64,000 nt of DNA from Orientallactaga sibirica (lineage: Eukaryota; Chordata; Mammalia; Rodentia; Dipodidae), in contig JAEOAD010002231.1 in the NCBI GenBank assembly GCA_036365145.1, forward strand, positions 1,674,001 to 1,738,000. The letters are read 5' to 3'. The position numbers and the translations under genes are program-made. Of this stretch, positions 39,528-50,700 are shown in pieces. Numbering within the stretch: the stretch's first letter is position 1; each line of letters starts with the position of its first letter. Under the pieces are notes generated by a model. That model was not told the origin of the DNA. It saw nothing but the letters and a program-made list of their open reading frames with translations, and ran no database searches.

Positions 39528-40115
39528 TTGGGCGTGGTGGTGCACGCCTTTAATCCCATCACTCGGGAGGCAGAGGTAGGAGGATTGCCTTGAGTTCAAG
39601 GCCACCCTGAGGTTACATAGTGAATTCCAGATCAGCCTGGGATAGAGTGAGACCCTACCTCGGAAAAACCAAAAAAAAAAAAAAAAACAACAACAAAAAC
39701 CCAACCCAAAAAAAAAAAAACTTTTAATCATGGCTAGAGAGATGGTTCAGTGGTCGAGGCACTTGCCTGCAAAGCCTAAAGAACTGTTTGATTCCATAGT
39801 ATGAAAAGCCATATGCACAGAGTGGTACATGCATCTGGAGATTTTTTTGCAGCAGCTGGAGGCCCTAGTGTGCCCATCCTTCCTCTCTCTCTGCTTGCAA
39901 ATAAATAAATAAGTAAATAAATAAATAAATAGATAAAATGGAAAAAAAAAAAAAAAAACCTTTCAGCCGGGTGTGGTGGCTCACGCCTTTAATTCCAGCA
40001 CTCGGGAGGCAGAGGTAGGAGGATTGCCGTGAGTTCGAGGCCACCCTGAGACTACAGAGTGAATTCCAGGTTAGCCTGAGGTAGAGTGAGACCCTACCTC
40101 GAAAAAACAAAACAA
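39528..40115 (+). repeat. B1, tRNA-SINE, B1
   Basis: B1 39528-39680 with A-rich tail, tRNA-SINE 39725-39945 with (aaat)n tail, B1 39965-40115. Confidence 0.85.
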
Positions 40116-40179
40116 AAAAAACAAAAACAAACAAACAAACAAAAAACCCTTTCAGTCACCTCTAAACGAAATAGCATTT

Positions 40180-40455
40180 AAAAAAAAATTTATTATTATT
40201 TTATTTATTTTTGGAGAGAGACACAGAGAGAGAGCTAGAGAGGGAGACAGAGATGGGCGTGCCAGCAGTATCTCAGCTGCTGTGAACGAAATCCAGATGT
40301 GTGTGCCCTATTGTGGGCAAGTGCGGCATTGCGTCCTTGCGTCACTTTGCATCTGGCTAAACGTGGGACCTGGAGATTGGAACCGCTGGAGATTGGAACC
40401 AGCGTTCTAGGCTTAGCAGGCAGGCGCCTTAACCGCTAAGCCATCTCTCCAGCCC
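40180..40455 (-). repeat. Extended-body tRNA-derived SINE, antisense
   Basis: It has an extra middle segment absent from the common form (gggcaagtgcggcattgcg, then gcgtcactttgcatctggc). The same form occurs at 44955-45207 (-) and 59756-60007 (+). Confidence 0.8.
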
Positions 40456-40459
40456 CCAA

Positions 40460-41650
40460 ATAGCATTTTTATCTGGAGAGAATGAGGGCTCTTTCCAAGT
40501 ACAAGACTTCACTGAGCTACCAACAAAATATTCTATGGAGAAGAATCCATGGTTATATCCCAATGAGGTGGCAGTGGGATAGGGCTTGGAGTAAGTAAAC
40601 ACACACCCACCCTCTAATGACACTAGCTGAAGACTTTATCCACTGTTATCTTGTCTAGTCTTGGTGCCAGTTGTTTGGACACACACCTCACCTTAACCCT
40701 AAAAATCAACGACAGTGAAGTCTCACACCAAACATGTATGAAAGCTGTTTTCCTTGCCAGCCACTCGCACTGTGTTTGTAAAGTAGCTTTATGACTTATG
40801 AGCCTTGCACACAATTTCTACGACTCAGCACGCCCCTCATCTGCAGAGATAAAACTGCCCGCTGGAGCCAGCATAAAGTACTGCTGCTTTTAAATACTTC
40901 CCTCTCATCAGCACTTTTACATGTGCCCAGAGATCTTTTTTCTCTCATGAGAAGGAAGCCCACCAGGAGCTCTATAAAGAAAACAAATGGAACCAAGAAT
41001 GAATCAGCTGACAGAAGCTCCTGCCAACAGCGCCCAGTACCATGGGCAAGAGTTCATATTAGCTTCTAAAACAAGGCTTGGGCTATGGCCAGCAATAGCA
41101 GCTCACCAGCATTGCAGACAGGATGGGACCATCACTGGGATGAGCATTCCTGACACAGATGTGGCAGAAAACCCTCTGATCTTTGCTCTGTCATTTCCAG
41201 ATAGTCCAAGGATAAAACCTGGGCTCTACCCAATAACCCAGTTGTTAAGACCTTTGATCTTACTTTACTCCCTCTAAGCTGCTTCGACTTGCCTTTTCAG
41301 AGTTGAGGCTCTCATCTTTCATCAGGGGGTCCCGTAATAAACTGAAACCAGCCTTGGTCATGACCGGGAAGTCCAGTTGAGGACCTCTTAGGGCCCCCCT
41401 CTGTGACAGTAAGATGAGACATTTCCTTCAGAACTAGGGGCAGAAAAGACTGTTCACAGTGGACTTGAAGTAATGATTCTTGTCCTCTCATGAACAATGA
41501 CAATCAGTTTTATTGTGTATAACAAATTTCTCCTGCCATGAATAACCTTGTATTGTTATTTTTTTCCTTAAATCCAAGGGCAGGAAAACTGTTTTACAGT
41601 TCTATTATGGTTTATAGTGCCCGAAGAAAATAACCTGTGGTTTTAATAAG
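40460..41650. other. No recognised feature
   Basis: About 1.2 kb of repeat-free intergenic DNA downstream of SGMS2, the longest SINE-free stretch outside the SGMS2 3' UTR and introns. The open frames have no recognisable product. Confidence 0.4.
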
Positions 41651-41724
41651 TATTCTAAGCGTGTGCGTGTATACTTGATGAGTGTGTGTATGTGTGTTCA
41701 TGTATGTGAGTGTTCTCAGCAAAC

Positions 41725-41967
41725 TTCTGGGGTCAGTGTTCACCTTCCCCTTCCTTTTGAGGCAGTCTCATACTATTCACACTGCTTTCTCAGGGCTAGC
41801 TGGCTGGCCCTGAACTTCTGGCAGATCTCCTTCCTGCTTGCTATGAGATCACTTGAATTACAAATGCTAGCATCAGTGTCCAGCTTTTTGTGTGAGTGCA
41901 GGGTTCTCAACTTGGGTACTCATGCTTGTGTGGCAAGCACATTATCTATTGAGTGATGGTCTAAGCC
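41725..41967 (-). repeat. B4-like SINE, antisense, diverged
   Basis: B1-like centre (gaggcagtctcatactattc ... ggctggccctgaacttctgg) followed by a tRNA-like part ending aagcacattatctattgagtg. It is preceded by a (gt)-rich run at 41660-41710. Confidence 0.45.
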
Positions 41968-41994
41968 CCAAGAACACGTTTTCTTGTTTTCTCT

Positions 41995-42600
41995 TTTTAA
42001 AAAATATTTATTTTAGAGAGAGAGAGACAGATAGAGAGAATGTGCATGCCAGAATCTCCAGCTATTGCACATGAATTCCAGATGCATGTGCCATCTTGTG
42101 CATCTGGTTTACATGGATACTGGAGAATTGAACCTGAGTCCTTAGGCTTTGTAGGCAAGCTCCTTAACCACCAAGCCATATTTCCAGCCATTTTAAAAAA
42201 TCAAAACAAACACTAGGGAGCTGGAGAGATGGCTTAGTGGTTAAGGTGCTTGCCTGAGGAGCCTAAGGACCCATGTCCATCTCTCCAGGTCCCACATAAC
42301 CCAGGTGCACAAGGTCACATAAGATGGTGTTCAACTGCAGTGGCTGGAGGCCCTGAAGTGCCAATTCTCTCTCTCACATTTAAAAAAAAAAAAGAAAAAG
42401 AAAAAGAAACAATACTGCTGGAGAGATGGTATAGTGGGTAAGCTGCTTGCCTGTGAAGTCTAAGGATCCATGTTTGATTCCTCAGGCCCATGTAAGCCAG
42501 ACACACAATGTGGCACATGTGCAAAAGGTGGCACATGCATCTGGAGTCTGATTGCAGTGGCTGGTGGCCCTGGTGCACCAATTGTCTCCCCCCCCCATTA
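41995..42600. repeat. Three tRNA-derived SINEs at the SGMS2 3' end
   Basis: Antisense copy 41995-42190; sense copies 42215-42385 and 42415-42600. The last abuts the presumed SGMS2 cleavage site. Confidence 0.8.
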
Positions 42601-42643
42601 AAAAAAAAACACTAACTTTGAAAAGACCATTGATGTATTGTGA

Positions 42644-42649
42644 TTTATT
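42644..42649 (-). terminator. SGMS2: SGMS2 polyadenylation signal AATAAA
   Basis: Plus-strand tttatt reads AATAAA on the gene strand. Single-copy sequence stops just below it, where a tRNA-SINE begins at about 42600. Cleavage would fall near 42620-42630. Confidence 0.6.
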
Positions 42650-44584
42650 GGGCAAATACAAAGTTTAGGCTTTTGCAGTTTTCTTTTTGAAGCAAAACCA
42701 AAGAAATTAGAAACCGAGTACATATATCTTCTTTTGAATAGAAACATAAATTAGTTTTAACTAACAATCAGGCACTTTAAATATAAATGCAAGATGGCAT
42801 TTTAGAAATATAACTATATAGTTATACTTCAAAATCCCTCCTGAAATGTTTTTATAAACACAAAATTAAAAGCACAAAAAACACACTTCTAAACAGTCAA
42901 TATCCTTTAAAAACAAACACACATAAAACAAGACCTCAACTCAAACCCCACGTGACGGCTCCATGATTAAAGTACTAGTATACAGAATATTTTATGAAAT
43001 TTACATATTTGATTAAAGTGTAAGCATTTAATAAAATAATTACAACAGCATACAATAGATAATCATAATGGAAAATATATGTCAGGAAAATAATAAATTC
43101 TAGACTTAAAATTTTACTTTACAACAAGGCACTTAACACATTGAAACAGTACAGTAAATTTCCAAAAGAATGTAACTGGCTACCTCTCAAACCATGTAAA
43201 TATCTTTCTTTTGTGAATATACTGTGACTTAACCATACATTTTTGCAGCATTAACATTGCATAGGAGGTAAATTAAAATGAATTCCAACTTGGCAACTAG
43301 ATTAGCTGATAGTTTCTTCTTCTTCTTCTTCTTCTTCTTTTTTTTTATAAAGGACAGTTTTAAATCATTCTCCAATGACCCACTTTTGTCACTTATGATT
43401 CATTTAGAACACAGTATAGTGAGATTAGCAAGTCATAAAGTAAACCAGAACTTATAGGGTATCTATCTATATAAAAACTTATCTTTGGGTACCTTTGACA
43501 AGAGTTTCAGTATATTGGATATCCAAGACAAGAGCACTTTTTCGTAAAAGTTATTTTTCTAAATCAGCTGAGTCAAGGGAAATAAATTATTGCAACATAA
43601 TGACATTCAAAACAAAACATCATCATTCTTCATACATACAAATAGAAAAAACCCAACACAATGTATATAAGTTATATTTGATTTAAATGTGTAAACTTAT
43701 TAAGAAATTCCTTCTCACACTTCCTTATAATACAGAGGTGAGTGTGTTAAGACCGGCTTAAAATTTTAATCAATTTTACAGTATAAAACAAAAACAAGAA
43801 GTTTAAAATACTCATGTGAATTTTAAATTTAAAAACTATGAGTTCTGGCATGTAAATTAAAAAAAGTAAGAAATACAGTCGACTTGGGGTTTCAAAGTAA
43901 ACGAAACGTAGGTAGTTATAAAGCAAGACATTAATGATTGTGATCATGAGAGGTAACATGGTCTTAAAAACATTAGAATTGCAACTCTGTATATTTTGAA
44001 TATTTTCCCTTTGGGAAGGGTTTTAACGTCTTTAAAATAGTTACTTTCCCAGGACACTTTCAGGCTACTGGTGAAAGAAAAAAAAAAAAAAATCCTTAAA
44101 AAAAAAACTTGAAAATACACTTTAAAAAAATGGTGTTTGCAATCCAAGGCATGCAACATATTGCCACAAGGAGGCAGCACTAGTATTTCAGCAAAGAACC
44201 CTAACCAGCCGCTGCCAGGCTTCCTCTCCCAACTGTGTTCCTTCCTTCACGCCATCCACGCTCACATCTCGTTCAGGTGGAACTGCTCTCCTGTTCAGAT
44301 CTCCGGCAAGAGCTCCAAAACCAGAACTTCATTTCCATTGGGAAGACGGACAGGAAAGTGTGGGATATTTGTGGACATTAGATGTTTCACAGAAGGCTAA
44401 ATTATAGCAAAACCGTCCAAGAAGAGCATGGGCCTACAATAATACGGACAGTGAATATATGCGATTGTTTTACTTCAGCGAGACACTCTGGAAGTAAAAC
44501 CCCAGCTTCCACATCAGCTCAATCCTTCATAATCTGTATCTTAATTGGCCAACGTAAGGTGCTGCACCAATTTACTGCTTTAGC

Positions 44585-44690
44585 TAGCAGTGGTGGCACA
44601 GTTCTGCAGTCCCAGCACTCATGAGGCTGAGGCAGGAGAACTGCAAGTTTGAGGCCAGTGTCGGATAAGATCCTGTCTCAAAAAGAAAAT
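44585..44690 (+). repeat. Old B1 SINE in SGMS2 3' UTR
   Basis: gcagtggtggcacagttctg ... gatcctgtctcaaaaag; antisense to the transcript. Confidence 0.65.
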
Positions 44691-44954
44691 AAAATTACTG
44701 TTTCCAAGGTAGCGTCACAAATGTTTATGTTTAATATCCCAGAGTGGCAGTCAGTTAACTCTCAAATTTGCTTTCCTACATGTAAATGGTTTACCCATCT
44801 TTCTCACCTTGGAACTTTGACATTCCCCCTCAGATTTTCAAGCCACATGCTTACACTGTACTTTTGCAAGAGTATGACAAACACACAGAGAACATGGGAG
44901 CAATAGTGTCTACTCAGGAGTCACGGGTGTTTTCAAAGTCCTTTAGAAGGTAAT

Positions 44955-45207
44955 AGTTTTTTTTAAATTATTTTATTTATTTTTGGAGAGAGACACAGAG
45001 AGAGACAGAGAGGAGGAGACAGAGAATGGGTGTGCCAGCAGTCTTAGCTGCTGTGAATGAAATCCAGATGCGTGTGCCCCCTTGTGGGCAAGTGCGGCAT
45101 TGCGCCCTTGCATCACTTTGCATCTGGCTAAACGTGGGACCTGGAGATTGGAACCGGGTTATTAGGTTAGGCAGGCGCCTTAACCGCTAAGCCATCTCTC
45201 CAGCCCT
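44955..45207 (-). repeat. Extended-body tRNA-derived SINE in SGMS2 3' UTR
   Basis: Second of three copies of the extended form; same strand as the transcript, so it would be part of the mRNA. Confidence 0.8.
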
Positions 45208-46769
45208 AGAAGGTAATAGTTTTAAAAACCTAGATGAATAAAATGCAAGGCTTACTGTGTCAGGGGTTCCCAGTAAGCAATGCACAATCATTTTTTTTAA
45301 AGCTTAAGCATTTTCTTTATTCAATTGAAGAAAAAATGTGTTATCTAAGACAGGACTGCATAAAGCTATCAAATAGATGGGATTGTTTTACTTAAATGAC
45401 ACAATCAGGAAGTAAACCCCAGCTTCCACATCAGCTGATTTCCCTCATAATCAGACAACAGGAACTGAAAATTAGTACTTCCAGGTAGAATACCTTTTTG
45501 TACTACATGAGTCACTGTTTTGTAAATGAATATAAATGGAAATTAGGTAGAATTGTGTCTAAACACAAAATAAGCTGGATATGCATTTATTATTGGTTCA
45601 CTTAATATTAATACTTATATCCTCGCATTTCAAAGCCTGCCCAAGATGTTTAGGATTTCAACTCTCACCCTGAATAAATGTATTAGGAGAGTCATACTTC
45701 CTGCTTCCAATTTCAATGTTTCCTTTGGGGCAATCCTTCAATCACAGAGAAAGAACCATTCTGAACACATATGCAGAATTTTAGCACCAAAGAATGATAG
45801 TCCTTCTGAACAGATCTATGTTGTGCTTTATTTTCCCCAAGCAATTTCAAGTTCAATTTTCTATAATCAAGGCAGAATCATTTATAAGGATAAACTTAAT
45901 ATAAAAATAACTGCCTCCTTCCATTCCTGTTGGCCTCTCTAACCGCCGGTCCCAGTATTAACAACTGTGTAATCTTAGAACTTTTTCTAAGTTTTATTGA
46001 AACTTTTAAAATTAATCTTCAAGTACTTAAGAAATTAAGCCAAGAATTATCCAAATGATCTAATAGCACTAAATAATAATGTACTAAGTCAGATAGTATT
46101 AAATCTGATCAGATTTAAAAATCCATCTTTTTGCATGGTATCAAAGAAATTTAAACAGTTATCCCCTATTCCAGTGTAACTATACCTGTATGTAATGATT
46201 CCAACTGCGTTTTTAAATGCAGCACCATGTGGTAATTTTCATAGGGTAAAGTCAAATTGCTCAGTGGTGTTATATGACCTTAAGGACAGCTTATGAGGAA
46301 CTGAATCTCTTGCAAAAAAGGCAAAGAAATGTTAAACCTCAGGCTCCATCTTGCTTTTCCTGTAAAGCACAATGTAACTGAGAAGAAATCATTTGTAATG
46401 AATGTGCCCAAATGTTTGAGTTCTAATGAGAGGCTTAATGAGTAGGCTTAAAATAGACTTTGCACCAGGACCTGAGCTGTGCATGAAACAAGCTTGCTCC
46501 CCCAACAAGTGTAAGCATTCGTTCACACCAGTGTCTTCAGCCTGTGTCCTAGGGTCCCAGATGCAAATCTGCTAGGCAGGAAACATCTTAAGTGTACACA
46601 GGACCACTTCGTAGCAGAAAGAGCCCTGCACATCCTGTATATGTCATAGAGACTGTGAAGTGAAACATTTACACACAGGAAAAATTCATGAGTGTTTCAA
46701 ACACATTCAAATTTCCTCAGAACATCTTTTTAAAAATAAGTTAAAAGCAGAAAAGAGTAAAAGTCAAAA

Positions 46770-46940
46770 GCTGGGCTTAGTGGCACATGCCTTTAATCCC
46801 AGCATTTGGGAGGCAGAGGTAGGAGGATCGCTGTGAGTTCAAGGCCACCCTGAGAATACATAGTGAATTCCAGGTCAGCCTGCACTAGAGTGAGACCCTA
46901 CCTAAAAAAAAAAAAAAAAAAAATAATAATAATAATAATA
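46770..46940 (+). repeat. B1 SINE with (AAT)n tail in SGMS2 3' UTR
   Basis: Body 46770-46903, A-run, then ataataataat; antisense to SGMS2. Confidence 0.85.
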
Positions 46941-47517
46941 ATTTTTTTTTTTAAAGAAAGAGGAGTAAAAGTCACACATCGTGCACTGGGTGGCAGCCAC
47001 AGAGTGCAATTCCTAGACACTTCCCTAACCTTCCCAGGACAAGGCAGAAACAAAAGTGCACTTGAACTTAGCTCACAGCTGTGGATTGCCCTCCTTAAGT
47101 CTCATGCTAAAACCCACTCTCACCCTCAGGTTACTGTTTTTACACCGTGGCTATAGATATTCAGATATTTTATTCACAACATGAACATTCTTCTGACCTG
47201 GAAAGAAAAGAAATTCTGCAAGTACGCTGCAGTGGAGGATTCTGGTGCAGAAAGGAGGAGTACTATGTTCTTTGGCACCTTTTAAAAATCCCAGTTTGGG
47301 GGTGTCACCAATGAATGAAAAGCTGCAGGAAAATATATCTTTCTTGGGATGAATAAAAAACTAGTCAAAAGGTAACACTTTGTTCATCTCTCCAATCATG
47401 TGCACAAGGTTTGGTCCACTTCATTAACCAGTCAGTTCTCTTAAATAAATACAAAGCTATCCCTTTGGTTACAGCGTGAAACTCTTGGTGGAAGAGCTGG
47501 CACCCCCGTTTGGCTCC

Positions 47518-47721
47518 TCACGTAGACTTTTCGTTATCCTCACCGATCTTCTGGACTCGGGAATACTTTTTGCACGATGACTTGAAGCAGCCAGGAGGCC
47601 AGGACAGTGGCCAAGAGAAGCAGCAAGGAATTGAGCCTTGTACGTTTTTTTCAAAGAAATAAAAGATGGGGAACCACCAAGCTCGAGACAAGAAATTTGT
47701 CTGGGAAGACACCTTCAAGTT
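47518..47721 (-). CDS. SGMS2: SGMS2 coding exon 5, C-terminal tail and stop
   Basis: The acceptor is tttacag above 47721. It starts NLKVSSQTNFLSRAWWFP and ends RVQKIGEDNEKST followed by TGA at 47520-47518. The tail holds cysteines in CCFSW and GCFKSSCKK; palmitoylation of the corresponding human residues steers SMS2 to the plasma membrane. 204 bases. Confidence 0.96.
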   Translation of the reverse strand, partial: NLKVSSQTNFLSRAWWFPIFYFFEKNVQGSIPCCFSWPLSWPPGCFKSSCKKYSRVQKIGEDNEKST

Positions 47722-50700
47722 CTGTAAAGGAGGGGAAAAAACCGAAATGAAGCAACTTTCCTTAAAAAGAGTCATTGGCTGTAACTTGACAGGGGAAGAA
47801 GAACCCAGATCCATGTCAGTAACTGCTACTTTGACTTCTCCCCCAACACCAACACGCCCTTCTGTGGTTCAAGCTTCTGCCTACAGGTCCAGTGAGGAGA
47901 CTCTGGAATGGCTGGGAGAGGTATTCAAGAGGAATGATTGTCGGGATATGTGGTGGCCAGATATGGGGGCCAAAGGAAAGAGAAGGAAGAGTTTCTAAGA
48001 CTGAACATATTTAAGGGGAAAGATAAAATTTTCAGTTCAGTGGCATTAGCCAGTATCTAGATGGATGCATAAGAAAGGAGATGAAAACAGACAACAGAAT
48101 AAGAGAGCAAGCAACAGACAGAAGTTTAAAACTGTCTCGAATGGGTGAAAAAATTCAATGTAGATCTTTCAGGAATGACAGAGCAATTGCTTACAAGATA
48201 TACATGTATGTGTGAGTGCATGTGTGTATATAATCATGGAAAAGTCTATTCAAAGATAAATTAGTCATTGTCTACAGACCTACTGCATGATGTCAAGTAC
48301 ACATGTGGAACTAGAAAAACCAGGAAGGTGAGGAATAGGGAAACCTTGAATCCAGAGGAAGAAAGCAGGAGAAAGGGACAGGCAAGGGGGATCTCCCACG
48401 AGCTGTGTAAGCATGAATGGGGGAAGAAAGGCAAGTTCATCTTGGAATAGGAAGGAAGGAGAAGAAGGGAGGGCACAGGGGGACTCTCTCTACAGATGTA
48501 CCAAGTTCGTTAACTTATAATCTATTTGCTTGTCACGTAGCTGACATCCTTCCCCAAATTTAGTGAAGTTCTTTTTTTTTTTTTTTTTTTTTTTTGGTTT
48601 TTTCAAGGTAGAGTTTCACTCTAGAATTCACTCTGTAGTTTCAGGGTGCCTCAAACTCACGGCAATCCTCCTACCTCTGGATCCTAAGTGCTGGGATTAA
48701 AGGCGTGCACCACACCTGGCTTTTAGTGAAGTTCTTTGAGGGCAAGAACGTATTCTACAAGCTACCCTGAAACTTCTATAGAGAAGGCTCCTAAATTTTC
48801 ACTTAGCACATGTCCTTCGATTCTACTATGTATCAGCTGATTTTGCAAAAACACCATACTCTGTAAATTTACAGCATTCTTAATCTTTCAATGGCACTTG
48901 TGTTTCTGAAGCTATTTTGCCATTTATTTTTCTTTTTTATGTGTAAGAAACAGAACTGACTGAACCACACACCTGGGTGACAGCAGCAGTCATTCCCATG
49001 AAGCTATTTGAAAGCCCAGTGCATGAGGAAGTGTCCTCTGCACCTAAAGGCCAGCAATCACCCCGGGATCTTCACTGCTCTCACCTTTTCATTGGCCATG
49101 GAATGGTACCACCAAAACAGCCGTGTAGTGATATAGTAAGCAACGATCACATCCACAGAGTAGTGTTCGTGCGCTACGAGAATGCAGATGATCCCGGCAG
49201 CACTCAGCAGCCAGCAGATTAAGTGATACCACCAGAAGTGACGAGGTGAATCTGGACAGCAGAAAAATTGAGTTAATAAGATTCCCAGAGATTGATCTTA
49301 CTCATTTATTTGGATTGATTGAGTGATTGATTTTGATGAGGCTGGAGCGTACTGTCCTGGGTACGCTAGGCAAACACTCTCCCGCTGAGCTCTATACTCT
49401 CAGCCCGCAGAGATTAGTGCTTATGGCAAGTCATTCTTATGAGCTGTTTTGGATTTGCTCAGGTTAGAAGATAGACGAGGGTCCGCTGGTGGCCAGCTCA
49501 ATAGTTGTGCACTGGAGAATGAGGGGTTAACAGTGGACATTCTAGGCCTTTTCCATCTCTAACAATCTGTTTACAATTTTTTTTTTTTTTTTTTTTTTTG
49601 GTTTTTCGAAGTAGGGTCTCACTCTGGTCCAGGCTGACCTGGAATTCACTATGTAGTCTCAGGGTGGCCTCGAACTCATGGCGATCCTCCTACCTCTGCC
49701 TCCCGAGTGCTGGGATTAAAGGCGTGCGCCACCACGCCCAGCTTTAACAATGTGTTTTAATAAGGAAGAGAACAGAAATGTTTACCAGGTTGGCTAGAAT
49801 TGGCTCATACTAGCTCATAGAAATGACCCACTGGAAAGAGAAACAGTAGGGGTTAAAAGAAAAAGTAGTTCTTTGAGAAAATAAGGTGACAAAATGAGAA
49901 AAAGGAATAATTTTAAGTCTTCACTTTTATTTCTCCAAGTGTGCATTTGGGGGTCAGGGTGGGGAATGGCTAGCAAGATTTGGGTTCTCGGCAATTTTAC
50001 ACTGCTAATTGCCAATGACATTAAGAAGCATCCCCTAGGACCACCTTGGGATTTTTCACTCCCTCCCTCTTTTAGCCTTCCTATCCAGGCACTAAGAAGC
50101 TCATGGCATGGGTCAGCTGGGTCAGAACTATGGCGTGCATAGGGCTAACATGGTCACCCAACCTGTGACCTTTTCACACAAGTGTGAATGACAGACATCT
50201 CTGTCCCACCCCCCCCCCCATTTTTTTTTTTCGAGGTAGGGTCTCACTCTGGCCCAGGCTGACCTGGAAATAACTATGTAGTCTCAGGGTGGCCTTGAAC
50301 TCACGGCAATCCTCCTACCTCTGCCTCCCGAGTGCTGGGATTAAAGGCGTGCACCACCACGCCCGGCAGCCACCCCCCCATTTTAAAGCTTTACCAATTC
50401 ACAAAGATTAATGATCCAAAAAGCTGAAATTGATTTTGTATTGAACTTCACATTCATAGTGTGCTCCCTCCCTCCTTCCCTCCGTATCTATCTATGTATC
50501 TATGTTTGTATGTGTCGATCATCTGTCTCCTTTTTTCAAGTACGGAAGAATGATTGCATAGCAAAAGGGCGAATGTCTAATTGGTAACAGTTCATATAAA
50601 CATTTATTTATTTTTGTACAAGTTATTGCTCTTATAATTTCAAGTAGAACCACAAACCTATGTTTGATTTTCTGATTTTGGCTGTCTTTCTTTTTCATTA

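Larger units (their letters stand above)
42622..47517 (-). other. SGMS2: Probable SGMS2 3' UTR, about 4.9 kb
   Basis: The sequence is AT-rich and mostly single-copy, unlike the SINE-packed flanks. It ends with a canonical AATAAA on the minus strand at 42649-42644, followed by a T-rich stretch. Only three SINE insertions are visible: an old B1 (44585-44690), an extended tRNA-SINE (44955-45207) and a B1 with an (AAT)n tail (46770-46940). A (CTT)n run sits at 43316-43340. The end point is inferred. Confidence 0.65.

Noticed and set aside
47666..47998. 110-codon open frame on plus
   Set aside because: Antisense to SGMS2 exon 5 and its intron border; the minus strand is the coding one.
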